Source: a bacterium
Lineage (GTDB): Bacteria > Cyanobacteriota > Sericytochromatia > S15B-MN24 > UBA4093
Length of the DNA stretch: 64,000 nt
Assembly: GCA_017744355.1 (NCBI GenBank)
Contig: JAGIBK010000002.1
Span: forward strand, 231,001-295,000
Direction of reading: 5' to 3'
Position numbers and translations under genes: made by a program. Each line of letters begins with the position of its first letter. The stretch's first letter is position 1. Positions 54,691 to 62,505 of this stretch are shown piece by piece. The notes under the pieces are model-generated. The model saw nothing but the letters and a program-made list of their open reading frames with translations, was not told the DNA's origin and ran no database searches.

Positions 54691-54700
54691 GGATCTCCTC

Positions 54701-55486
54701 CTAAACCGGCAGCTTGCCGTCGTTGACGAGCCAGTTCACGAGTTCGCGCGTGATCGCGCCGACCTCGCCCGTCACCTTGCGGCCGGTCTTGCGGCCTTCG
54801 GGCTGCTCGCGATTGACGATCTCGGTCTTGGAGCCGGTAGCACCCACCGCGTCGGCGGCGACGCCGATGCTCGAAAGCGAGAGCGTCTCGATTTCCTTCT
54901 TCTTGGCGCCCATGATCCCCTTCATGGTGGGGATGCGAGCCTCGCCGAAGTCGTTGCTGATGGTCAGGACGGCGGGCGTCTGGACGCTCAGGACTTCCTT
55001 GCCCTCGTCACCGACGCGACGGACCATGAGGCCGCCTTCGGGGGCGCGCTGGACGAAGATCAGGTTGGTCGCCTGGGGCCAGTCGAGGAACTCGGCCAGC
55101 ATGGGGCCACCCTGGGCGGCGTCGGTGTCCTGAGCCTGCTTGCCCATGATGATGAGGTCGTAGCTGCGCTGCTTGGCGAGCTCGCTGACGGCCTTGGCGA
55201 AGGCGTAGGAGTCGCTGCCGTTGAACGCGTCGTCCTTGAGATGGATGGCGCGATCGGCGCCCATGCTCAGGCCCTTGCGCAGGGCCTCGAGCACGCGGTC
55301 GGGACCGATGCTCAGGACGGTCACGTCGGCTTCGGCGGCGTCCTTGAGCTGGAGCGCGGCTTCGAGAGCGGACTCGTCGTAGGCGTTGATGACGTAGCGC
55401 AGACCTTGGTCGGCGATCTGACCGTCCTTGAGCTGGATGTTCAGTTCGACGTCGACGACCTGCTTCAGGCAGACGAGGATCTTCAT
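54701..55486 (-). CDS. etfB: Electron transfer flavoprotein, beta subunit
   Basis: 261 residues from the ATG at 55486 (MKILVCLKQVVDVELNIQLK), the family N-terminus; a longer GTG start 16 codons upstream adds a non-homologous leader and is rejected. The AMP-binding region is visible (IINAYDE-type here YVINAYDESALEAALQLKD; IIMGKQAQDTDAAQGGPMLA). It heads the operon with etfA and the membrane FeS oxidoreductase. Together they form a full route from flavin dehydrogenases to quinone. Confidence 0.97.
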   Translation of the reverse strand: MKILVCLKQVVDVELNIQLKDGQIADQGLRYVINAYDESALEAALQLKDAAEADVTVLSIGPDRVLEALRKGLSMGADRAIHLKDDAFNGSDSYAFAKAVSELAKQRSYDLIIMGKQAQDTDAAQGGPMLAEFLDWPQATNLIFVQRAPEGGLMVRRVGDEGKEVLSVQTPAVLTISNDFGEARIPTMKGIMGAKKKEIETLSLSSIGVAADAVGATGSKTEIVNREQPEGRKTGRKVTGEVGAITRELVNWLVNDGKLPV

Positions 55487-55819
55487 GGAGAGATGACCTC
55501 CGAAATCGATGCGTTGGCCATGCCCGAGGGGCACCGGCCTGGTTGAGGACTGGCGCGATCACGCACGGGCGGGGCCAAGAAGGCTGTCGAGGGGTAATCG
55601 CAACGCGCCATGCGGCACGCCCTCAACTTTACCACTGAAGCCGCAGTTTGTCCCGGCGTCGTTTCTTCGGGCGGCGGGCAGGTTGTGGCCCGCTCGTCCT
55701 GCCGGTGAGACGAAAATCACATGCCGACTGTGGGGACGGTTCTCGTAGCGAGCGAGCATCTTTGACAAGATCGGCTTCGAACGAGGTGATTCGTCCACTT
55801 TGCCCGGAGGTTGCGCGCC
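55487..55819. other. Divergent intergenic region between etfB and the sigma factor
   Basis: 333 bases with no gene. A perfect TTGACA lies at 55763-55768 pointing toward the sigma-factor gene, but no good -10 follows at 16-18 bases. No convincing etfB promoter is visible. No repeat or RNA element recognised. Confidence 0.5.
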
Positions 55820-56578
55820 GTGATGACCGCTAGAGAGCCCCACTCGATGCCCTACCCGGATCGCCGCCATCTGGCCGAGATGGTTCGCGAGCACTTGCCG
55901 CTGGTCAGGCGCCTGGCGCGCAGCCACCACCTGCGCTCGGGGGTCGAGTTCGACGATCTGGTGCAAGTCGGCTGCCTGGGCCTGCTGCGTGCCATCCGGC
56001 GCTTCGACCCGACGCTTGGTCGGCTCTTCGAGGCTTACGCCTCTACGATGATCGTGGGCGAGATCATGCACTACCTGCGCGATAGCGCCACCTTGATCCG
56101 GGCGCCGCGGGAGCTGACCGAGCTGCGATCCACGGTCAAGGCGGCGACCTCGCGCCTCGAGCAGCAGGTCCAGCGCGAGCCGAGCTGCGAGGAGATCGCC
56201 CGCATCACGGGCCTTTGCCCGGCAAAGGTCGAAGAGGTCGTGGCCATGGACCGCTCGGTGCGTCCGCTCTCCCTGGACGCGGCGATGGATGCCGAGGACG
56301 AGTCCTCGCCCATGCGCCTGCAACTGGTGGATCAGCGCCAGAAGGCGGCCTCGCTCGCGGCCGAGGATCACATCATGGTGACCCAGGCCATCGCTCGGCT
56401 CTGCGCAAGGAGCCGTGAGGTGATCGAGCTCTCGTTCTTCCAGGATCTCTCGCAACAAGAGGTCGGTCGGCGGCTCGGGGTGTCGCAGACCCAGATCTCG
56501 CGCCGGGTGCGTCTGGCCCTGCGGGAGCTGTGCGAGCTGATGAGCGACGTGCGCTCAGGCGTCGAGCAGCGACGGTAG
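55820..56578 (+). CDS. RNA polymerase sigma factor, SigF/SigB family
   Basis: 252 residues. A GTG start nine bases after GGAGG is chosen; the ATG three bases later is equally possible. Region 2 is clear (EFDDLVQVGCLGLLRAIRRF, then FEAYASTMIVGEIMHYLRD), region 3 at 115-150 (REPSCEEIARITGLCPAKVE) and region 4 HTH at 210-235 (LSQQEVGRRLGVSQTQISRR). The layout matches group 3 factors (SigB/SigF/SigG) used for stress or development, often held by anti-sigma/STAS partner switches; the STAS gene at 2.7-3.1 kb is the only such partner in this window. Its 3' end overlaps trmJ by 24 bases, tail to tail. Confidence 0.92.
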   Translation: MMTAREPHSMPYPDRRHLAEMVREHLPLVRRLARSHHLRSGVEFDDLVQVGCLGLLRAIRRFDPTLGRLFEAYASTMIVGEIMHYLRDSATLIRAPRELTELRSTVKAATSRLEQQVQREPSCEEIARITGLCPAKVEEVVAMDRSVRPLSLDAAMDAEDESSPMRLQLVDQRQKAASLAAEDHIMVTQAIARLCARSREVIELSFFQDLSQQEVGRRLGVSQTQISRRVRLALRELCELMSDVRSGVEQRR

Positions 56579-57286
56579 CTTTCGCACGACGGCCTGCACC
56601 AGGGCTGCCTCGTCGGCATCGAGCCGGGTGCGGCTCAGGATCCGGCGCAGGGTGTGGGCCTTGCTCGCGGCGTCGTGGGTCCGGAAGACCCCGAGGCGCT
56701 TCAGAGCCTCGGTGAGCCGTTCGCCCAGGGCATCGAGGGAGGCCTCCGAGGCGGCGGCCGCCAAGAGCGGCGTCTCGTCGGAAGCGGCTTGCAGGCTTGC
56801 CTGGTACCACTCGTAGGCGAAGACGTTGACCGCCATGGCGAGGTTGAGGCATGCGTCGGGCTCGCCCGGGATCCGAGCGATCTGGTGGAAGCGCTTCAGG
56901 GTTTCTTTGAGTAGGCCGTGCTTCTCGGTGCCGAAGACGAGGGCGACGGGCCCTGCCGGGGCGTGATCGCGAGCCAGGGTGGCCACCTCGCGCGGCTCGC
57001 GGGTGCGCAGATCCGCCGCCTCGTAGGGCCGCGCGGTGGTGCCCACGGCGAAGACCACGCCAGCCAGGGCCTCATCGAGGGTTTCGACCGCGCGGGCCTC
57101 GTGCAGGATGGCCTCGGCGCCTGCTGCCACGCGAATGGCGGTCGGATGAGTGGGCGAGACCCCGCCCTCGGCGATCACGAGCTCCTGTAGGCCGAAGTGG
57201 CGCATGGCGCGCGCGACGGCGCCGACGTTCTCGGGCAGGGTGGGGTGGACGAGGACGATCCGGGTCTTGGCGAGCAGCAGGGACAT
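56555..57286 (-). CDS. trmJ: TrmJ-like tRNA/rRNA methyltransferase (SPOUT)
   Basis: 243 residues. SPOUT/TrmH-family 2'-O-methyltransferase. Motif 1 is HPTLPENVGAVARAMRHFGL, motif 2 FGTEKHGLLKE and motif 3 IPGEPDACLNLAMAVNVFAY, which form the SAM-binding knot. The C-terminal helical extension (85 residues) is typical of TrmJ, which methylates position 32 of tRNA anticodon loops. Target cannot be proven from sequence. It follows the lipid-kinase gene by nine bases. Confidence 0.85.
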   Translation of the reverse strand: MSLLLAKTRIVLVHPTLPENVGAVARAMRHFGLQELVIAEGGVSPTHPTAIRVAAGAEAILHEARAVETLDEALAGVVFAVGTTARPYEAADLRTREPREVATLARDHAPAGPVALVFGTEKHGLLKETLKRFHQIARIPGEPDACLNLAMAVNVFAYEWYQASLQAASDETPLLAAAASEASLDALGERLTEALKRLGVFRTHDAASKAHTLRRILSRTRLDADEAALVQAVVRKLPSLLDA

Positions 57287-57295
57287 GGGGACTTT

Positions 57296-58207
57296 CTAGG
57301 CGAGGACGTGGAGGGCGCGGGGCACGACGCGCAGGGCGAAGGCGTCGGCGTGGGCGAGCACCTCGCCGTCGCCGATGAAGGTCTTGGGGACGGGGCTCGT
57401 GACGGCGAGGCTCTCGCCCTCGATCAGCCGGATCTCCTTGCGGCGGGTGTGGGCGCCGCCGAGGCTCATGAGGATCACCGTCAGGATGGCCCCCAGGCGG
57501 CTGCGGCGGGCCATGACGCAGACGCCGAGCCGGCCGTCGTCGGGCCGGGCCGAGGGGTAGGGGACCACGAGCTTGCCCAGCGAGGGTTGGTTGTTCACGA
57601 AGAGGGCGATGGTCGGGATCTGGCCGTGGTCCTCGCCGTCGATCGCCATTTCGAGGTCGCTGACGATGGAGCGGGAGCCTGCGAGCAACCCGAAGCTGTA
57701 GAGGACGTAGACCAGGGCGCCCAGGCGGCGCACCGTCTTGCTCAGGAGACCGGGCTTCGCCTTGAGGCGGTTGACGCCCACGGCGGTGTCGCTGACCACC
57801 CCGATGCCGCCCGCCGTCACGAAGAGGCGCCCGTTGACGTCGATGAGGTCCAGAACCTGCGGCTTGCCGTCTCGGATGCGGGCGCAGGCTCGTTCGAGCC
57901 CGAGCGGGATGCCGAGCTGGCGGGCGAGATCGTTGGCGGTCCCGGCCGGGACGATCGCGAGCCGCACGGGGGTGTGGGCCAGCTCGTTGAGGACGATGTT
58001 GACCGTGCCGTCGCCGCCGACCACCACGACGGTTTCGACGCCGTCCTGAGGAGCGCTGCGGGCGGCCGCCACCAGGTCGTCGTAGCTTTCGGGCACGACG
58101 ATCTCGAAGTCGAGACCCGAGAGCGCCCGCGAAAGGCGCTCGAGCAGGTTTCGCTTGCAGCCGCTGCGGGCCTTGCGGTTGACGATGACACGGATCTTGG
58201 CTGGCAT
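57296..58207 (-). CDS. Diacylglycerol-kinase-family lipid kinase
   Basis: 303 residues; GGGAGGCTCC upstream of ATG. The nucleotide-binding motif VVVVGGDGTVNIVLNELA is at about 60-78, followed by VPAGTANDLARQLGIPLG. C-terminal beta-sandwich motifs SDTAVGVNRLK, YPSARPDDGRL and IGDGEVL match DagK/YegS proteins. It phosphorylates diacylglycerol or another lipid alcohol with ATP, typically to recycle diacylglycerol to phosphatidic acid. First of a two-gene run with trmJ; divergent from HMG-CoA reductase. Confidence 0.92.
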   Translation of the reverse strand: MPAKIRVIVNRKARSGCKRNLLERLSRALSGLDFEIVVPESYDDLVAAARSAPQDGVETVVVVGGDGTVNIVLNELAHTPVRLAIVPAGTANDLARQLGIPLGLERACARIRDGKPQVLDLIDVNGRLFVTAGGIGVVSDTAVGVNRLKAKPGLLSKTVRRLGALVYVLYSFGLLAGSRSIVSDLEMAIDGEDHGQIPTIALFVNNQPSLGKLVVPYPSARPDDGRLGVCVMARRSRLGAILTVILMSLGGAHTRRKEIRLIEGESLAVTSPVPKTFIGDGEVLAHADAFALRVVPRALHVLA

Positions 58208-58274
58208 GGAGCCTCCCTTGTCTCTTTTATGCCCAGAATCGACGCGGGCGAAAGTGTGGGGGCTATTTGGGCTA

Positions 58275-58280
58275 TATACT
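58275..58280 (+). promoter_or_regulatory. Probable -10 box (TATACT) for HMG-CoA reductase
   Basis: GGGCTATATACTGG lies 39 bases upstream of the first ATG of the reductase gene. The region upstream is G-rich with no clear -35. Confidence 0.45.
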
Positions 58281-58318
58281 GGAAAGCAGTCGGCGGCTCG
58301 TTTTGAACCTCAGGAAGG

Positions 58319-59617
58319 ATGTCCGCGCCCATGGATCCGCTACGGCCCGACTCCGCGCGACCGGCTTCGGTCCCCCACAAGAAGAGGTACACCCCTGAGG
58401 CCCTGCGCGATCGCAGACGGTGGGTCGAGAAGGCGACTGCTGCCGACCTCTCGCCCTTGAGCGGCGAAGAGGCGCCTTCGGCTGCGCTCTTTTCGGGCAA
58501 CATCGAGGGGCACGTGGGCTTCGTCCAGGTGCCCATCGGGGTAGCGGGCCCCTTGCTCATCAACGGCGAGCATGCCCAGGGCGCCTTCTACGTGCCGCTC
58601 GCCACGACCGAGGGGGCCCTGGTCGCCTCGTGCACGCGCGGCATGCGGGCCGTCTCCGAGTCGGGGGGCGCCACCGTGCGGGTCGTCAGCGACCAGATGA
58701 TGCGGGCGCCCATGTTCACTTTCGACAGCTTGACGGACGCGGTGGCCTTCGCGACCTGGGTCCGCGCGAGCGTCATGGAGATCCGCCAGGTGGCCGAGGC
58801 CCAGTCGCGGGTGGCGCGCCTGCTCTCGCTCGAGCCCATGGTGCTCGGGGACACGGTCTGCGTTCAGCTCTCGTTCCACACGGGGGATGCTTACGGCGCC
58901 AACATGGTCATGAAGTGCTGCTGGGCCGTCTGCCAGTGGATCGAGCGGGAATTCCCGGCCGCGACCGGCATCGCCCCGCGCGCCTGGTACGTGGATTCCC
59001 AGCTGGGCGGCGAGAAGAAGGTCAACGCCATGACCTACACCAGCAGCCTCAGAGGCAAGCGGGTGGTCGCCGAGACCCATCTCAAGGCCGACGTGATGCG
59101 CCGGATCCTGCGGGTGACCCCCGAGGCGCTCTTCGCGGCCCTCAACGCGGGGATGGGCCCGACGCTTGCCGCTCACATGCTCGGTTGCAACGTGAACTTC
59201 GCCAACGTGGTGGCGGCCCTCTACACCGCCACGGGCCAGGACATCGCGACGGTGCCCGAGTCCGCCCAGGGTCAGATCTCGTTCCGGTTGACGGACGAGG
59301 GGATGTACTTCGGGGTGATGCTGCCGAACGTGGTGGTGGCGACCGTCGGCGGCGGCACGGCGCTGCCCAGTCAGCGCGCGAGCCTGGAGATGCTAGACTG
59401 CTTTGGTCAGGGCAAGGCCCGGAAGCTCGCCGAGATCGTGGCGAGCACCGCTCTGGCCCTCGACCTTTCGACCTATGCGGCGATCGCCGCCGACCACTTC
59501 GTGCAGGCCCATGAGCGTCTGGGCCGCAACCGCCCGGCAGAAGAACTGCGCCGGGTGATTCCCGCCAAGCCCCAGGAGCGCTTCGTCGAACCTGGGACCG
59601 ACCCCCTGGTGTCTTGA
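58319..59617 (+). CDS. Hydroxymethylglutaryl-CoA reductase
   Basis: 432 residues. It reduces HMG-CoA to mevalonate with NAD(P)H. Class I-type motifs are VGFVQVPIGVAGPLL, TTEGALVASCTRGMRA (catalytic Glu), GDAYGANMVMK, GQDIATVPESAQ (catalytic Asp) and TVGGGTALPSQ. The Lys loop reads GGEKKVNAM where DKK is usual, keeping the catalytic Lys. The catalytic His is in FVQAHERLGRN near 396. Two ATGs compete: 58319, with AGGAAGG too close, and 58331, with the same site 12 bases away. No other mevalonate-pathway gene is in the window. Confidence 0.92.
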   Translation: MSAPMDPLRPDSARPASVPHKKRYTPEALRDRRRWVEKATAADLSPLSGEEAPSAALFSGNIEGHVGFVQVPIGVAGPLLINGEHAQGAFYVPLATTEGALVASCTRGMRAVSESGGATVRVVSDQMMRAPMFTFDSLTDAVAFATWVRASVMEIRQVAEAQSRVARLLSLEPMVLGDTVCVQLSFHTGDAYGANMVMKCCWAVCQWIEREFPAATGIAPRAWYVDSQLGGEKKVNAMTYTSSLRGKRVVAETHLKADVMRRILRVTPEALFAALNAGMGPTLAAHMLGCNVNFANVVAALYTATGQDIATVPESAQGQISFRLTDEGMYFGVMLPNVVVATVGGGTALPSQRASLEMLDCFGQGKARKLAEIVASTALALDLSTYAAIAADHFVQAHERLGRNRPAEELRRVIPAKPQERFVEPGTDPLVS

Positions 59618-59628
59618 GAGGAGGCGTC

Positions 59629-59949
59629 ATGCTGAGCCGTGAAGTGAAAGAGCTGCGATTCGCCTTCCTGCAGAAGGTCTACGAGCACACGGCCCATCTG
59701 CCGCGGGCCTTGACCTACCTGCGCGAGATCGGGACGACGCTCGGGTGCAACTACAAGCTCCTGGAGATGCTCTCCGAGTCGCTGCGCGACGACGGGCTGC
59801 TGGAGTTCAAGGGACCGGGCGGCGCCGTGCGGATCTCGAAGCAGGGGATCCTCGAGGTCGAGCGCCTCTTGAGCGCGGCCCCGAAGCCCACCGACCGCCT
59901 GGCGGTACCGGCGGAGCCTCAGGGCGAAGGGGCGGCCACTTCCGTCTAA
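59629..59949 (+). CDS. Small winged-helix protein
   Basis: 106 residues from the ATG behind GAGAGGAGG, 11 bases after the HMG-CoA reductase stop. Residues 1-80 look like a winged helix (FAFLQKVYEHTAHLPRALTY; LLEMLSESLRDDGLLEFKGP; AVRISKQGILEVERLL), the remainder a disordered tail. It could regulate the reductase operon or the convergent MMPL gene. The similarity is structural-pattern only. Confidence 0.7.
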   Translation: MLSREVKELRFAFLQKVYEHTAHLPRALTYLREIGTTLGCNYKLLEMLSESLRDDGLLEFKGPGGAVRISKQGILEVERLLSAAPKPTDRLAVPAEPQGEGAATSV

Positions 59950-59952
59950 ATG

Positions 59953-59990
59953 AAAGAGGGGGATGGCCTCAGGCCATCCCCCTCTTTTTT
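59953..59990 (+). terminator. Rho-independent terminator, bidirectional
   Basis: A 17-bp stem (AAAGAGGGGGATGGCCT and its complement) followed by TTTTTT lies three bases after the winged-helix stop, and also serves the convergent MMPL gene. Confidence 0.88.
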
Positions 59991-59992
59991 GT

Positions 59993-62242
59993 TCAGCGCT
60001 TGAAGCCTGGGTACCAGTTGGCGCGGCCGGCCAGGCGCATGAAGGCGGGCAAGAGCGCAAGGCGGATGACGGTGGCGTCCACCAGGACGGCCACGGCGAG
60101 CCCCAGGCCCAGCATCTTGACGATCACGAAGTCCGCCCAGGCGAAGGCCCCGAAGATGGCCCCCATGATGAGGGCCGCGCTGGTGATGAGCCGCGCGGTG
60201 GACGCTACCCCCTCGACGATGGCCCGGGCGTTGTCGCCGGTGCGGTGGTAGGCTTCCTGGATGGCGCTGATGAGGAAGACCTCGTAGTCCATCGAGAGGC
60301 CGAAGACGATGCCGAACAGCATCAAGAGGATGAGGATGGGGATGGGCATGCTTTCGTGCACGTGGCCGAGACCGATGAGGCTCTTGCCCCAGCCGAGCTG
60401 GAAGACCGCGACCACGGCCCCGTAGCCCGCCGCCACCGAGAGCAGGTTCAGGACCACGGCCTTGAGGGGCACCAGCAGGGACCGGAAGGCGACCGCGAGC
60501 ACCACGAAGGTCGCGGCGATCACGCAGCCGACGACCCAGGGGAAGCTGTGGCGGATGGCGTTCTCGTGGTCGTTGTAGTAGGCGGGAGTGCCCCCGACCA
60601 TGAGGGTGAGGCCGCCGGGTAGCGAGGTCGAGCCGAGGCGCTCGGCCAGCTTCCTGAGCGCGGGCAGGTCCTGCGATCGCTTCGGAACGACCTGGAACAG
60701 GGCCATGGTGCGGTCCTGGCTCACGAACAGCTGGCTGACGAGCGGGTAGCGCGCAAGGGCCGCCTCGGGGTCCCGGTAGAGCATGAGGTACTGGAGGGGG
60801 CTGAAGCCGAGGCCCAGGTCCACGGGGCTTGCGACGGACGCCACGAGCCCTTCGCTTCGAAGGTCGGCCGAGAGCTTGAGGAGGGCGGGCAGGTTCTTGC
60901 CCGCGAGCACCGGCCCTGCCGGGTCCTTGACCACCAGCTGGAGGGGGATGAGGGCGCCGCTCAGCTCCATCTGCTTGAGGGTCTCGACCCCCTGGACCGA
61001 CTCCATGTAGGCGGGGAAGAGCTGGGTGTCGGGATAGCCTATCTCCATGCGCAGGGCAGGGGCCGCGAGGGCGAGGAGCACGGCGATGCTCGCGAGGCTG
61101 GTGCGGATGGGGCGATCGCTGACGTAGCGGACCCAGCGCTCCCAGTGGGTGCGGGTCGTGCCCTCTTGCAGCCGATCGGAGAGCCAGCGCGGGGCGTTGA
61201 TGCGATCGCCGAGTGCTGCGAGGACGGCCGGAGTCAGGGTGAGGGCGAGGACCACCGACACGGCCACCACCAGGATGCCCCCGAGCCCGATGGAGCGGGT
61301 GTCCAGCAAGGGGGTGAGCATCAGGCCGCCGAGGCCGATGAGGACGGTGAGCCCCGAGAAGGTGACGGCGCGGCCGGCGGTCTCCATGGTCTCGGCGATC
61401 GCGGGCGCCACCGCGCCGTGGTGCCGCAGCGCCCGGCGGAAGCGATGGACCATCAAAAGCGAGTAGTCGATCCCGACGGCCAGGCCGATCATGGTGGCGA
61501 CGTTCTGGACGTAGATCGAGAGCTCGAAGCGGCCGCTGACCAGGTAGCAGATCCCCAGCGTGACGACGGTGGCTGCCATGCCCGCCAGTAGCGGGACGCC
61601 GGCTGCGATGAGGCCGCCGAAGGCGACGAGCAGCACCAAGAGGGTGAGCGGGATGAGGCGCGCTTCGGCTCGCGAGGTGTCGTCGCTGCTGTAGCGGTTC
61701 ATGTCGTAGGTGATGGCGGGCATCCCGGTGACGGCGAGCGAGAGCTTCGGGAGGTCGACGCGTTCGCGGGCTTCAGCCGCTTGGACGACGGCGTGCACCC
61801 GCGGGACCAGGTTCACCGCCTCGCTTGCGTCCTTCGCCTTGAGGCCGACCAAGAGGACTGCCTGCGCGCCCGCCTCGCCCCGCAGCTTCACCGGCGAAAC
61901 GTCGCCCGGGGCGAGAACCTGCTCGATCACGGCGTCGCGGCGCAGGTCCTCGGCGAGGGCGCCGATGGCGCGCTCGAGGCGCGCAGGATCGCTTGAAGTG
62001 CCCCCTTCCGAGACCGTGACGGCGACCAGGTGGGTGTAGGGGTTGCGGAACTTGTGGCGCAGCACCTGCTCAACCGCCTCGGAAGGGCTGCCAGGGACGC
62101 CGGCCGAGCCGCCCGAGAGCACCTGGGAGATCCGCGTCGAGCCCAGCGAGGCCACGCCGATCACGATCGCCCAGGCGATGAGGATGGCCCAGCGGAACCG
62201 GACGATCCAGTGACCCAGGGCGGCATAGCGGGAGGTGGACAA
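59993..62242 (-). CDS. MMPL-family RND transporter
   Basis: 749 residues from a TTG start with AAAGGAG six bases upstream (a second TTG nine codons earlier has no ribosome site). Twelve membrane helices in two halves, each with one large extracytoplasmic loop. The proton-relay Asp-Tyr pairs are GIDYSLLMVHR and GLSMDYEVFLI. MMPL transporters move lipids, glycolipids or hopanoids to the outer membrane or cell surface. Adjacent HMG-CoA reductase suggests an isoprenoid cargo, but the two genes are convergent, so the link is weak. Confidence 0.9.
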   Translation of the reverse strand: MSTSRYAALGHWIVRFRWAILIAWAIVIGVASLGSTRISQVLSGGSAGVPGSPSEAVEQVLRHKFRNPYTHLVAVTVSEGGTSSDPARLERAIGALAEDLRRDAVIEQVLAPGDVSPVKLRGEAGAQAVLLVGLKAKDASEAVNLVPRVHAVVQAAEARERVDLPKLSLAVTGMPAITYDMNRYSSDDTSRAEARLIPLTLLVLLVAFGGLIAAGVPLLAGMAATVVTLGICYLVSGRFELSIYVQNVATMIGLAVGIDYSLLMVHRFRRALRHHGAVAPAIAETMETAGRAVTFSGLTVLIGLGGLMLTPLLDTRSIGLGGILVVAVSVVLALTLTPAVLAALGDRINAPRWLSDRLQEGTTRTHWERWVRYVSDRPIRTSLASIAVLLALAAPALRMEIGYPDTQLFPAYMESVQGVETLKQMELSGALIPLQLVVKDPAGPVLAGKNLPALLKLSADLRSEGLVASVASPVDLGLGFSPLQYLMLYRDPEAALARYPLVSQLFVSQDRTMALFQVVPKRSQDLPALRKLAERLGSTSLPGGLTLMVGGTPAYYNDHENAIRHSFPWVVGCVIAATFVVLAVAFRSLLVPLKAVVLNLLSVAAGYGAVVAVFQLGWGKSLIGLGHVHESMPIPILILLMLFGIVFGLSMDYEVFLISAIQEAYHRTGDNARAIVEGVASTARLITSAALIMGAIFGAFAWADFVIVKMLGLGLAVAVLVDATVIRLALLPAFMRLAGRANWYPGFKR

Positions 62243-62287
62243 GGTGATCTCCTTTGAGCGGGCGCGCAATGTGGCTCATGTACCCTT

Positions 62288-62322
62288 GCTCGGGCTTTTG
62301 TATGGGGAAAGAAGGCCCGAGC
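62288..62322. promoter_or_regulatory. Inverted repeat GCTCGGGC-N19-GCCCGAGC upstream of the MMPL gene
   Basis: Eight-base arms 46 bases upstream of the MMPL TTG start. Could be an operator. The rest of the 263-base divergent gap shows only a TATACC box (62456-62461) pointing at the next plus-strand gene. Confidence 0.4.
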
Positions 62323-62505
62323 GAGCAATAACTTCGGCGGCGAGCAAGTGATGGCGGGCCTGTGCCCCATGCCGTGCGCCATCACGCCTCTCGCCAGGCC
62401 GCTGAGATTTGGCGGCTAGCTGAAGAGCGTTCGTTGTGAGGGGCGACGAGGAGATATACCATCGCTCTTGCTCAGGAAGAGGAACCCCTTGAAGGAGGTT
62501 CTGAA

